From an uncultured Bacteroidia bacterium (GTDB taxonomy: Bacteria > Bacteroidota > Bacteroidia > NS11-12g > UBA9320), in assembly GCA_943787465.1 (NCBI GenBank), contig CALSMN010000009.1, forward strand, positions 1 to 64,000: DNA of 64,000 nt, written 5' to 3'. A program made the translations under genes and the position numbers. Positions 35,656 to 44,146 of the stretch are shown here, one piece after another. Under the pieces are notes generated by a model. That model was not told the origin of the DNA, searched no databases, and saw only the letters and a list, made by a program, of their open reading frames with translations. How positions within the stretch are numbered: position 1 is the first letter of the stretch; every line of letters starts with the position of its first letter.

Positions 35656-36447
35656 TTGTATAAAGTGTTTCGCATCTTTTTATATTCAACAGCCTTATTT
35701 TTCCTAAGTGAAAGCTCAGTTTGTGCCCAATCTCTTGAGTTTGGAGGTATGCTTGGTGGTTCGAATTATCATGGGGATGTAGCGTATAATCTACACCCTA
35801 ATGAATCTCAATTTTCTGGAGGAATCTTTTTTAAATACAACTTCAACGAATATTGGTCATACCGACCTACATTATCTTATCTGAAAATATCTGGGGCAGA
35901 CCATAATTTTTCTGATTATAAGCTAAGAAATTTAAGTTTTAGGAATTCAATTTATGAGTTTTCACATTTATTGGAGTTCAATTTTCACCCTTTCAGCAAT
36001 CGTGATATCCATAAAAAAATTACTTTTTATGCAACCTCAGGAATAGCCCTTTTTACTCACAAACCTGAAGCCCAATTAAAGGGTGAATGGATAAATTTAT
36101 CAAGTTTAGGCACAGAAAATGAAAACTATAAATTGCTGCAATTTTCTATACCACTGGGAGGTGGCATAAAGTATGCCCTTAATAATAACCTAGTGCTCGG
36201 ATTTGAAACGGCTTGGAGAAAAACATTTACAGATCATTTAGATGATGTAAGTTATCTGTATGCAGATGTTCAAAATGATAATGGATCCATCAATACCTTA
36301 GTAGATCGTTCTTGGGAGCTTACGGAAGATGGTAGACCTTTGGCTAGCGCTGGAGAAATGAGAGGCGATCACAATTTAAAAGATTGGTATATGCAATCTG
36401 TTTTTACCATTTCGTACCGACTAACTCCAATTCAATGTCCCTTTTAA
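35656..36447 (+). CDS. DUF6089-type outer-membrane protein (second copy)
   Basis: About 263 residues; there is no ATG before the signal peptide, so the start is TTG 35656 or GTG 35665 (VFRIFLYSTALFFLSESSVCAQ). Barrel features parallel the upstream paralogue: GGMLGGSNYHGDVAYN (compare GGFSHYNGDL) and ETAWRKTFTDHLDDVSYLYAD. It ends ISYRLTPIQCPF, a C-terminal aromatic residue as expected for BAM substrates. The gene is 66 bases after the first copy and 7 bases before uppS. Confidence 0.8.
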   Translation: MYKVFRIFLYSTALFFLSESSVCAQSLEFGGMLGGSNYHGDVAYNLHPNESQFSGGIFFKYNFNEYWSYRPTLSYLKISGADHNFSDYKLRNLSFRNSIYEFSHLLEFNFHPFSNRDIHKKITFYATSGIALFTHKPEAQLKGEWINLSSLGTENENYKLLQFSIPLGGGIKYALNNNLVLGFETAWRKTFTDHLDDVSYLYADVQNDNGSINTLVDRSWELTEDGRPLASAGEMRGDHNLKDWYMQSVFTISYRLTPIQCPF

Positions 36448-36454
36448 AATAATC

Positions 36455-37192
36455 ATGAGTACAATTCCAATAAATACTGAACGATTACCTGAACACATTG
36501 CAATTATCATGGATGGCAATGGAAGATGGGCCAAGCAAAAGGGTAAATTTAGAGTATTTGGTCATGAAAATGGGGTGAAAGCGGTGCGTGAAGTTTCAGA
36601 GGGATGTGCAGAGTTAGGAATAAAGTACTTAACCTTGTACGCTTTCAGTACTGAAAATTGGAATCGACCCAAAATTGAAATTAATGCACTTATGTCTCTA
36701 CTGGTCAATACCATTAAAAAGGAAACCAAGACCTTGATGAAAAATGGCATTAAACTTGAAGCCATTGGCGATAGAACAATGCTTCCAATTGACTGTAGAA
36801 AAGAATTGGAAGAGGCTATAGAGATCACCAAAAACAATACAAAAATGACCCTGGTACTTGCATTAAGCTACAGTGCCAAGTGGGATATTGTGAATGCAAC
36901 CAAAGACATTGTAAAGCGAGCACTAGAAGGGGATATTAATTTAGATGATGTCAATGAAACATTGATTAATAATACGTTAACTACACATAAATACCCTCAT
37001 CCTGAACTTATGGTAAGAACCAGTGGTGAGCATAGGATAAGTAATTTTTTGCTTTGGGAAATTGCATACAGTGAACTGTATTTTACCAATGTATTATGGC
37101 CAGACTTTAGAAAAGAACACCTTCACGAAGCTATATTAGATTACCAAAATAGAGAACGAAGATTTGGAAAAACAAGTGAACAATTAGCATAG
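36455..37192 (+). CDS. uppS: Isoprenyl transferase (undecaprenyl diphosphate synthase)
   Basis: 245 residues, cis-prenyltransferase family. Region I is HIAIIMDGNGRWAKQKG with the catalytic Asp (about residue 18), region III is YLTLYAFSTENWNRP (about 67-81), and region V is PELMVRTSGEHRISNFLLWEIAYSELYF (the family RxSGExRxSNF signature). It condenses isopentenyl diphosphate units into the C55 carrier for peptidoglycan and O-antigen. The stop lies directly before the bamA ATG with no gap, so the genes are coupled. Confidence 0.96.
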   Translation: MSTIPINTERLPEHIAIIMDGNGRWAKQKGKFRVFGHENGVKAVREVSEGCAELGIKYLTLYAFSTENWNRPKIEINALMSLLVNTIKKETKTLMKNGIKLEAIGDRTMLPIDCRKELEEAIEITKNNTKMTLVLALSYSAKWDIVNATKDIVKRALEGDINLDDVNETLINNTLTTHKYPHPELMVRTSGEHRISNFLLWEIAYSELYFTNVLWPDFRKEHLHEAILDYQNRERRFGKTSEQLA

Positions 37193-39697
37193 ATGAGAAA
37201 AATAAAGAACATAGCTGTATTTGTAGGGATGCTAATATTTAGTACTGTTAAGGCACAGGTATTTGATAGTACTAGGATTATTATTGATTTCGAAAAACCC
37301 ATAACATATACGATAGCATCTATCACCATTAGTGGGAATACGTATACGCCAGAAGGAGTTATTTTACTCACCTCTGGTTTAAAGGTAGGACAAAAAATCA
37401 CTATCCCTGGGGATGATACAAAACAAGCGATTAGTCGTCTTTGGAAAAGAAAATTATTTAGCGATATTGAGTTGAGCGTAGAAAAGGTTAAAGATAATCG
37501 TATATCTCTTCATATCCGAGTTGAAGAACGACCAGCATTATCCAAGTATTCGATTAAAGGATTAAAAAAAACAGAGACCAATAATGTAAGAGATGAAATT
37601 TCATTAGAAACGAATCAACTCATTACAGAAGATCTGGTAAATAAAACGAAAGCAGAAATTAGAGACTATTTCTTTGAAAAAGGATACTATGGCGTTAAGA
37701 TTAATATTTCAAGAGTTCAGGATCCGAAAAAACCTAATTTTCAAATCCTACGTATTGAAATTAATCGGGGGAAAAAAGTCAAATTGGAAGAAATCTATTT
37801 CGTAGGAAATGAAAACATATCAGATAAAAAATTAAGGAAAATAATTAAGCCTAAACAGCTAAAAAAGAAGCTGAATATTTTTGCTTCTTCAAAATTTGTT
37901 GAGGAGGAGTATGAAGAGACTAAAATGGGTATAGTAAGCGCCTATAGTGCTTTGGGTTATCGTGATGTACATTTAAACTATGATTCCATACAGCAAATAT
38001 CAGAAGATAGAGTCGTTCTAAAAATTGGGATAAATGAAGGTAAAAAATATTTTTTCAGAAACATAACATGGGTAGGAAATTCTAAATATAGAACCAGTTT
38101 ACTAGATACACTTTTGGGTATTAAATCTGGTGACATTTATGATCAATCCAAGTTAGAAAGTAAGCTTTTTATGAGTGAAAATGGCTTTGACGTTTCTAGT
38201 TTATATATGGATGATGGATATTTATTTTTTAATGTTAATCCAGTGGAGGTATTGGTAGAGAATGATAGTATAGATCTTGAAATGCGAATATATGAAGGGA
38301 AACAAGCTACTGTAAATAGAGTCAGTGTGGTAGGAAATGACAAAACAAGTGATTTTGTTGCCATGCGTGTGATTCGTACACGACCCGGTGATAAGTTTAG
38401 TCGATCTGACATACAGCGTAGTATGCGAGAATTAGCCCAACTTGGATTTTTTGATCCAGAAGGTTTGGATGTAAATCCAATCCCTAATCCTCAAAATGGA
38501 ACGGTAGATATTGAATATAAAGTGGTGGAAAAACCCAGTGACCAAATTGAAGCGTCTGGTGGTTGGGGTGGTTTTGGTGGCTTTGTTGGAACTCTGGGAC
38601 TTACATTGAATAATTTTAGTTCTCGTAAGGTTTTTGAAAAAGGGGGCTGGAACCCTATACCTTCAGGAGATGGACAACGATTATCTATTCGTGTCCAAAG
38701 TAATGGACCACAATATCAAGGGTATAATTTCTCTTTCAGCGAACCATGGTTAGGAGGCAAGAAACCAAATTCTTTAAGTGTTAGTGTATTTCACAATGTG
38801 CAATCTACTTTCCAATTTACTCAAGATCGACCCAAGTTTACAACAACAGGTGGCAGTATCGCTTTCGGTAAACAACTTAAGGTTCCTGATGATTATTTTT
38901 CTTTCAGTACGTCTCTAACTTATCAACGTTATGGTTTGAAGGATTGGACTTCTTTTGGTGCGTCTGAGTTGGGATATACCAACGGGAATGCCAACAACAT
39001 TAGTATCACTACTTCTCTTTCAAGAAACAGTACAAATCATCCTATTTACCCCACAGAAGGAAGCTCTTTCTTAGCTAGTTTACAGTTTACGCCGCCATAT
39101 TCACTGATATCAGGCAAAGATTTTTCCGATCCAGATATTACCCCTCAAGAACGGTATCAATTTATTGAGCTAATAAAAACCAAATTCAATGGGCAATGGT
39201 TTTTAGGTATGGGTAACGGCAAGCGTAAGTTTGTTTTATCTCCATCGTATCGATTTGGTGCGGTATCCATCTGGAACAAGGATGTTGGCTACTCACCTTT
39301 TGAACTATTTAGAGTAGGAGGTAGTGGATTATCCAATTTTGTATTATACGGGACAGATATCATATCACAGCGTGGTTATGATGAAGGCAAAATAAGTGAC
39401 CCTAGGAATGGTCAGCAGGGACTTCCTATCTATACAAAGTATTCACTAGAATTGAGATATCCTCTAACGGTAGGGCAATCATCTACGATTTATGCTCAGA
39501 CTTTTGTAGAAGCAGGTAATGCGTTTAGAAGTATGCAAGAATTTAGTCCTTTTGATGTACGAAGAGCTGCGGGTGTGGGCGTTCGTTTATTCCTTCCCAT
39601 GTTTGGACTTTTAGGAGTTGATTATGCTTGGGCATTAGACGCAGGTGTTTATGATGAACCTACGCAATTCCACTTTTTCATTGGTCAGCAGTTTTAA
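37193..39697 (+). CDS. bamA: Outer membrane protein assembly factor BamA
   Basis: 834 residues. Signal peptide MRKIKNIAVFVGMLIFSTVKAQ, then POTRA domains (about residues 40-480; repeats such as ITISGNTYTPEGVILLTSGLKVGQKI, IYFVGNENISDKKLRKIIKP, ITWVGNSKYRTSLLDTLLGIKSG and VSVVGNDKTSDFVAMRVIRTRPG), and the 16-strand barrel starting at PSDQIEASGGWGGFGG. The chain ends FHFFIGQQF with the terminal Phe of the BAM signal. It folds outer-membrane proteins such as the DUF6089 proteins of its own operon. In many relatives skp/ompH genes follow; here the convergent mgsA overlaps the end by 4 bases. Confidence 0.96.
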   Translation: MRKIKNIAVFVGMLIFSTVKAQVFDSTRIIIDFEKPITYTIASITISGNTYTPEGVILLTSGLKVGQKITIPGDDTKQAISRLWKRKLFSDIELSVEKVKDNRISLHIRVEERPALSKYSIKGLKKTETNNVRDEISLETNQLITEDLVNKTKAEIRDYFFEKGYYGVKINISRVQDPKKPNFQILRIEINRGKKVKLEEIYFVGNENISDKKLRKIIKPKQLKKKLNIFASSKFVEEEYEETKMGIVSAYSALGYRDVHLNYDSIQQISEDRVVLKIGINEGKKYFFRNITWVGNSKYRTSLLDTLLGIKSGDIYDQSKLESKLFMSENGFDVSSLYMDDGYLFFNVNPVEVLVENDSIDLEMRIYEGKQATVNRVSVVGNDKTSDFVAMRVIRTRPGDKFSRSDIQRSMRELAQLGFFDPEGLDVNPIPNPQNGTVDIEYKVVEKPSDQIEASGGWGGFGGFVGTLGLTLNNFSSRKVFEKGGWNPIPSGDGQRLSIRVQSNGPQYQGYNFSFSEPWLGGKKPNSLSVSVFHNVQSTFQFTQDRPKFTTTGGSIAFGKQLKVPDDYFSFSTSLTYQRYGLKDWTSFGASELGYTNGNANNISITTSLSRNSTNHPIYPTEGSSFLASLQFTPPYSLISGKDFSDPDITPQERYQFIELIKTKFNGQWFLGMGNGKRKFVLSPSYRFGAVSIWNKDVGYSPFELFRVGGSGLSNFVLYGTDIISQRGYDEGKISDPRNGQQGLPIYTKYSLELRYPLTVGQSSTIYAQTFVEAGNAFRSMQEFSPFDVRRAAGVGVRLFLPMFGLLGVDYAWALDAGVYDEPTQFHFFIGQQF

Positions 39698-40074
39698 GAC
39701 AACTTACTGTTAAAGTATTTTACAAGGATATGGGCCGATTTCTGATTGGTAGCCAACGGAATATTGTGCACATCACACAAACGGAGCAACATTGAAATAT
39801 CTACATCGTGAGGGTGCTTATCCAAAGGATCTCGAAAAAAAATAATGGCATCCATTTCTCCACGTGTTATCAATGCCCCAATTTCAGCATCGCCACCAAG
39901 GGGGCCAGAAGCCACTCTGTGAATATTTTCTACACCAGCCTCCATAATCATACTTCCGGTTGTGCCAGTAGCAAACAAGGTTAGCTCTTCTTTTTTGAAG
40001 AATTCTAATCGTTGCAATACAAAGGAGACTAAATCTGCTTTTTTACCATCGTGTGCTATTAATGCTAATCTCAT
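39694..40074 (-). CDS. mgsA: Methylglyoxal synthase
   Basis: 126 residues, slightly shorter than E. coli MgsA. Motifs: LIAHDGKKADLV at the N-terminus, the phosphate-binding FATGTTGSMIMEAG, VASGPLGGDAEIGALITRGEMD with the catalytic Asp and the His in FFRDPLDKHPHDVDISML (about residues 85-102). It converts dihydroxyacetone phosphate to methylglyoxal plus phosphate, an overflow route when phosphate is low. It follows the HADH-like gene by 1 base and converges on bamA. Confidence 0.95.
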   Translation of the reverse strand: MRLALIAHDGKKADLVSFVLQRLEFFKKEELTLFATGTTGSMIMEAGVENIHRVASGPLGGDAEIGALITRGEMDAIIFFRDPLDKHPHDVDISMLLRLCDVHNIPLATNQKSAHILVKYFNSKLS

Positions 40075-40075
40075 A

Positions 40076-40732
40076 TTATAAGATAAAGTTTTTTAAATAT
40101 GCTGTTTTTAAAAGTGGAGATATTTTGTACCGGTCATCTTTCGTGTCTTGATACAATGCCTCAAGTGTTTCATAAATGTGGTCTAATCCAATTTCCAGAC
40201 TCCATTCAAAAGGGCCTTTTGGATAAGCGGTGCCCAATTTCATGCCCAAATCAATGTCTTCTCTTGTTGCAGTTCCCTCTTGGAGGGTATTATAGGCCTC
40301 ATTAATGATCATACAAACAATTCGTGGTGTTACCAATCCTACTCTACTTTGAACAAAACGATGTTGGATATTCAATTGTTTGAAAAAATCAGCAGCAATT
40401 AATTGATCTTCTTCGTTAATTGTACAACATTCAAGTAAATCTCTATGGATAAATGTAGGAAGAGCATTCATCCCAACAATGGTACAAGTAGGATTACTTC
40501 CTATTTCAGCATACAATTCTTCCAATTGTATTTTAACGGCCCCCACCACAATCAGTTTATTTTTAAGCTGATGGTAAATCGTAATTTGTTCTGGAGTATC
40601 GTCAAAATCTAAATCAAAAACGACATCATACGTATCTATTTCATTAACTTTGAATGGTATTAATGGTCTATTTTCAAGGAGGATTTTTAGTTCTTCTATT
40701 TGATTAGGTTGACCTTTTACAGCAATATTCAT
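40076..40732 (-). CDS. 3-hydroxyacyl-CoA dehydrogenase-like protein lacking the NAD motif
   Basis: 218 residues. The C-terminal half matches the HADH C-terminal domain (RFVQSRVGLVTPRIVCMIINEAYNTLQEG... EDIDLGMKLGTAYPKGPFEW). The N-terminal half lines up with the shape of the NAD domain but is short: MNIAVKGQPNQIEELKILL has no GxGxxG, so NAD binding is doubtful. The catalytic His region (HPxxP-like) is replaced by MNALPTFIHRDLLEC. It may be a non-catalytic paralogue or use another substrate. Its start diverges from ridA, 33 bases away. Confidence 0.72.
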   Translation of the reverse strand: MNIAVKGQPNQIEELKILLENRPLIPFKVNEIDTYDVVFDLDFDDTPEQITIYHQLKNKLIVVGAVKIQLEELYAEIGSNPTCTIVGMNALPTFIHRDLLECCTINEEDQLIAADFFKQLNIQHRFVQSRVGLVTPRIVCMIINEAYNTLQEGTATREDIDLGMKLGTAYPKGPFEWSLEIGLDHIYETLEALYQDTKDDRYKISPLLKTAYLKNFIL

Positions 40733-40765
40733 TTGGAAGCAAATGTAGAGTACATTTTATATATC

Positions 40766-41143
40766 ATGAAAAAAATAATAAACACCAACGAAGCCCCAGC
40801 AGCTATAGGACCGTATAGTCAAGCCGTTTTAGTAAATGGAACGCTATATTGTAGTGGACAGATTGCTATAGATCCACTATCGGGCGATTTGATTCTAAGT
40901 AGTATTGAAGAGGAAACCGAGCAGGTAATGAAAAACATTGGTGCCGTGCTAGGAGCAGCAAATATGGGGTATGAACATGTGGTGAAATGCAGCATATTCA
41001 TGTCGTCTATGGAACACTACGACGAAATCAATGAGGTCTATACCCGATATTTTACAAGTAATCCACCAGCTAGAGAAGCGGTAGCTGTGAAAGCATTACC
41101 TAAAAATATGAATGTGGAAATCAGCATAATTGCTTTTAAGTGA
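40766..41143 (+). CDS. ridA: Reactive intermediate/imine deaminase RidA
   Basis: 125 residues from ATG 40766 (MKKIINTNEAPAAIGPYSQAVLVNG); an earlier in-frame start would overlap the divergent gene. RidA signatures are AIGPYSQA, GTLYCSGQIAIDP, the Cys in HVVKCSIFMSSM and the substrate Arg in PPAREAVAVKALPK. It hydrolyses 2-aminoacrylate and related imines formed by PLP enzymes, protecting them. Monocistronic; the 110 bases after it contain nothing recognisable. Confidence 0.95.
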   Translation: MKKIINTNEAPAAIGPYSQAVLVNGTLYCSGQIAIDPLSGDLILSSIEEETEQVMKNIGAVLGAANMGYEHVVKCSIFMSSMEHYDEINEVYTRYFTSNPPAREAVAVKALPKNMNVEISIIAFK

Positions 41144-41252
41144 AAACTGGCAGGGATTCCGTGTAAGCGATTACCCAGGGTCTAAATCGGTAAGTGTATG
41201 CATTTTTATGTTGTTCTTGAAGTAAAACTAGTATAATACTAAGATATTTTAA

Positions 41253-42533
41253 ATGAAGAGGCAGGCATATATTTTAAGTATCCTTATTACTATTACTACA
41301 TCATGTTTATCTCAAAATTCTGATAAATTTATTTTTAATTGCTATAAAGGGAAATATTTAAAGGCGTATCGCTATTTGAGTGAAGAGGTTAAGCCTATGA
41401 TTAAACCCAAAGATATTAGGGATGTATTTAGGCAACTAGAAGGAATAAATGGTCAATTTAAAAGCTATTCCTTTAATTGTGAGAAAGAGACCTCATATGG
41501 ATTGACAACTTACTTCACCATGTCCTTTGAAAAAATGGACATAGATATTAAAATTGTGCTAAATGAGAGCGATAGGATAAGGGGGTTCTTTGTGGTTCCT
41601 ATTCATATTTGTAAAAAAATAAATAGATACTCACCTCCAAATTCTAAAGGAGTTATTCAAAAGAAAATCTCCATTTTTTCGCCAGAAAAAAAAGATAGTA
41701 TATCTGTATTTTTTACTCAACCCAAGAATGAACCATATAGCAAAATAGTACTTTTTGTTCCAGGTTCAGGACCAGTTGATGAAAATTCTACCATAGGTCA
41801 GACAAAACTATTTTTAGATTTGTCGATAGAGCTTGCAAGACAGGGGATAGCCTCTGTAAGATTTAAGAAATTTCAGAATTTGAATTGTGCTCCAAATCAA
41901 ATTACTTTTCATGATGAATACTTAGTTGATATATCTACTATTCTTAACTTTTTAAATAAAGAACTCAGTTCTAAAAGGAAGTATATTTTGGGGCATAGTC
42001 TAGGTGGATTAGCCATCTCTCAGTACTTAAACGATTTTGATGGGGGTATTTATCTAAGTTGTAATCTTTCTCCGCTTGATTCTTTAATTATTTCTCAAAC
42101 AAAGTATATTTTCAGTTTGGACAGTACCAATTCTAAAACGAAAAAAAATTACCTAAGAAAATTACAAGCAGAACAAAGCATAATCCGCAATACGAATTCG
42201 AATATACCCGACACATCAATTCTGCTAGGGGCCCCATTAGTCTATTGGAAATCTCTTAATGAATTAAATTCTAACGTTTTAATTTCTAATAGTATTAATA
42301 CGCCAAAATTATTTTTGATGGGAGGTCGAGATTATCAGGTGCCTATTCATGATTTTAGAAAGTTTGGGGATTTGGTTGAAGGGCATAGCTTTTGTAAGTT
42401 TATTACTTTTTCAAATCTTAATCATGTTTTTATTCATGGAAAAGGAACTCCAAGTCCACAAGAATATGAAACTCCAGGTAATGTAAGTGTTCAGGTTGTT
42501 GATGCAATCATTGAATTCTTGGAAAGCTATTAA
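41253..42533 (+). CDS. Exported alpha/beta hydrolase with N-terminal DUF3887-like domain
   Basis: 426 residues. The N-terminus is a lipoprotein-like signal (RQAYILSILITITTSC, candidate lipid-modified Cys at about residue 18). Residues about 25-125 resemble DUF3887, a small NTF2-like module common before bacterial hydrolases. The hydrolase domain has FVPGSGPVDENST, the nucleophile elbow LGHSLGGLAISQYL (Ser at about residue 248), the Asp in FLMGGRDYQVPIHDF and the His in LNHVFIHGKG. Such enzymes are carboxyl esterases or peptidases of the periplasm. No operon partners; a tRNA-Phe terminator lies downstream. Confidence 0.85.
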   Translation: MKRQAYILSILITITTSCLSQNSDKFIFNCYKGKYLKAYRYLSEEVKPMIKPKDIRDVFRQLEGINGQFKSYSFNCEKETSYGLTTYFTMSFEKMDIDIKIVLNESDRIRGFFVVPIHICKKINRYSPPNSKGVIQKKISIFSPEKKDSISVFFTQPKNEPYSKIVLFVPGSGPVDENSTIGQTKLFLDLSIELARQGIASVRFKKFQNLNCAPNQITFHDEYLVDISTILNFLNKELSSKRKYILGHSLGGLAISQYLNDFDGGIYLSCNLSPLDSLIISQTKYIFSLDSTNSKTKKNYLRKLQAEQSIIRNTNSNIPDTSILLGAPLVYWKSLNELNSNVLISNSINTPKLFLMGGRDYQVPIHDFRKFGDLVEGHSFCKFITFSNLNHVFIHGKGTPSPQEYETPGNVSVQVVDAIIEFLESY

Positions 42534-42591
42534 AATAGTACCTTTTTGTATTTAGGGGCGTAGAGTATATAAACAGAGTAATTCATTATAA

Positions 42592-42619
42592 AAAAAGCCT
42601 TCTGAGGGCAGAAGGCTTT
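42592..42619 (-). terminator. Intrinsic terminator of tRNA-Phe
   Basis: An 11-bp stem (AAAGCCTTCTG / CAGAAGGCTTT) with a CCCT loop, read on the minus strand, followed by a run of T residues. It lies 3 bases after the mature tRNA 3' end. Confidence 0.85.
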
Positions 42620-42622
42620 GTG

Positions 42623-42695
42623 TGGTGTGGGGCGGGATCGAACCGCCGACACAAGGATTTTCAGTCCTTTGCTCTACCAACTGAGCTACCGCACC
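42623..42695 (-). tRNA. tRNA-Phe (anticodon GAA)
   Basis: A 73-base cloverleaf. The anticodon stem-loop AAGGA-CTGAAAA-TCCTT gives GAA, and the T arm GGCGG-TTCGATC-CCGCC is perfect. The acceptor GGTGCGG faces CCACACC, so position 5 is a C-A mismatch while the other six pairs are standard. The discriminator A fits tRNA-Phe. The CCA end is not encoded. A strong terminator follows. Confidence 0.95.
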
Positions 42696-42719
42696 AACAA
42701 GATTTTAGAATATAACCAA

Positions 42720-42744
42720 AATCGGCTGCAAAAATAAGCCGATT
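42720..42744. repeat. Inverted repeat upstream of tRNA-Phe and of the Fe-S operon
   Basis: AATCGGCT (42720-42727) and AGCCGATT (42737-42744) form an 8-bp stem with a 9-base A-rich loop. It sits between the tRNA-Phe 5' end and the divergent gene at 42828. It could be an operator or a leader hairpin; T tracts are weak, so a terminator is less likely. Confidence 0.4.
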
Positions 42745-42827
42745 GTTCAAATATGAAAACAAATAATAATGTAGATATCTAAAATTAATCTAACTCATCA
42801 TTTCTTCTATTTTTGAACTTCATAAAG

Positions 42828-44132
42828 ATGCGTTATATAGAACAATTTTTATTTGTAGTTGTGCTAGGAGTAGCTATTTACTTCTTTACACAAAAGATTA
42901 AGCAAATCCGAAGGAATATATTTCTAGGTAAAGCTGAATCCATCAATGATCAAAAATCCTTACGATGGAAAATAATGGCCAAGGTTGCTCTAGGTCAAAG
43001 TAAAATGGTTGTGCGTCCAGTTGCCGGATTTTTTCATATTCTGATTTATGTAGGCTTTATTCTAATTAATATAGAAGTTTTAGAGATTATAATTGATGGG
43101 GTAGTTGGGACACATCGATCTCTCGCTTTTTTAGGGTCCATATATAATATAGCGATTGGTTTTTTCGAAATTCTAGCCGTATTAGTTTTAATAGCTTGTG
43201 TTGTTTTTTTAGCTCGACGATTTATAATAAAAATCCCAAGGTTTCATTCTCCAGAAATGAAAGGTTGGGCAACCCAAGATGCCACATATATTTTAGTGAT
43301 TGAAATGGTATTAATGGCAGCCTTGCTTCAAATGAATGCCGTAGATCAATTGCTTCAGGAAAAAGGTGCAGATCACTATATAGCTGCGGGAAGTTTCCCC
43401 ATTTCTCATTATTTAACTGGTTTATTTACAGGTTACAATACCGCTTCTTTGGTGATTTTGGAAAGAACATTTTGGTGGTTCCATATTTTAGGAATTCTCT
43501 TTTTTCTAAATTATGTTCCGTACAGTAAGCATTTGCATATTTTTTTAGCCTTTCCGAATACGTGGTATAGTCGTTTGAAGCCAGCGGGAGAGTTTACGAA
43601 TATGCCCGAAATTACCAATGAGGTCAATTTGATGCTTGATCCAAGCAAGGCAGATCCCAACATGCCCCCACCTGAAAAATTTGGAGTGAATGACATCACT
43701 GACTTAAGTTGGAAAAATATTTTAGATGCTTATTCGTGTACCGAATGTGGACGATGTACCAGTTCTTGTCCAGCCAATTTAACGGGCAAGAAATTAAGCC
43801 CACGAAAAATCATGATGGATACCCGGGATAGAGCAGAAACCCTAGGGAAAGCTAAAGATGAAAATGGTCTAGATTATCATGATGGGAAGTCACTGCATGA
43901 TTTAATTTCTCAAGAAGAGCTTTTGGCATGTACCACTTGTAATGCCTGCGTAGAAGCTTGCCCTATAAATATTAATCCAGTTGAGATTATTTTTGGAATG
44001 AGACAATACCAAACGCTCGAAAAATCAGCGATGCCATCTGAATGGGCCATGATGAATAACAATATTGAGAATAATCAAGCGCCTTGGCAATTTTCACCAA
44101 GTGATAGAGCCAATTGGACGAACGAAGTATAA
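42828..44132 (+). CDS. Membrane-bound (Fe-S) electron-transfer protein with NarI-like N-terminus
   Basis: About 434 residues from ATG 42828 (MRYIEQFLFVVVLGVAIYFF); a TTG 15 bases earlier is possible. The N-terminal half has four to six membrane helices, like the haem b subunit of nitrate reductase. The C-terminal half has two [4Fe-4S] motifs, CTECGRCTSSCPANLTG and CTTCNACVEACPININPVE, as in GlpC/HdrC/DsrM-type proteins. It probably moves electrons between quinone and a soluble flavoprotein such as ETF. The gene next to it encodes the CCG-domain partner, 14 bases downstream. Confidence 0.87.
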   Translation: MRYIEQFLFVVVLGVAIYFFTQKIKQIRRNIFLGKAESINDQKSLRWKIMAKVALGQSKMVVRPVAGFFHILIYVGFILINIEVLEIIIDGVVGTHRSLAFLGSIYNIAIGFFEILAVLVLIACVVFLARRFIIKIPRFHSPEMKGWATQDATYILVIEMVLMAALLQMNAVDQLLQEKGADHYIAAGSFPISHYLTGLFTGYNTASLVILERTFWWFHILGILFFLNYVPYSKHLHIFLAFPNTWYSRLKPAGEFTNMPEITNEVNLMLDPSKADPNMPPPEKFGVNDITDLSWKNILDAYSCTECGRCTSSCPANLTGKKLSPRKIMMDTRDRAETLGKAKDENGLDYHDGKSLHDLISQEELLACTTCNACVEACPININPVEIIFGMRQYQTLEKSAMPSEWAMMNNNIENNQAPWQFSPSDRANWTNEV

Positions 44133-44146
44133 TTGCACAAGCTATT

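Noticed and set aside
34672-36447. Gene duplication artefact of assembly in the DUF6089 pair
   Set aside because: The two proteins share only motif-level similarity, so they are diverged paralogues and not an assembly repeat.
42720-42744. Terminator for the Fe-S operon or tRNA-Phe
   Set aside because: It lies upstream of both transcripts and lacks a proper T tract.
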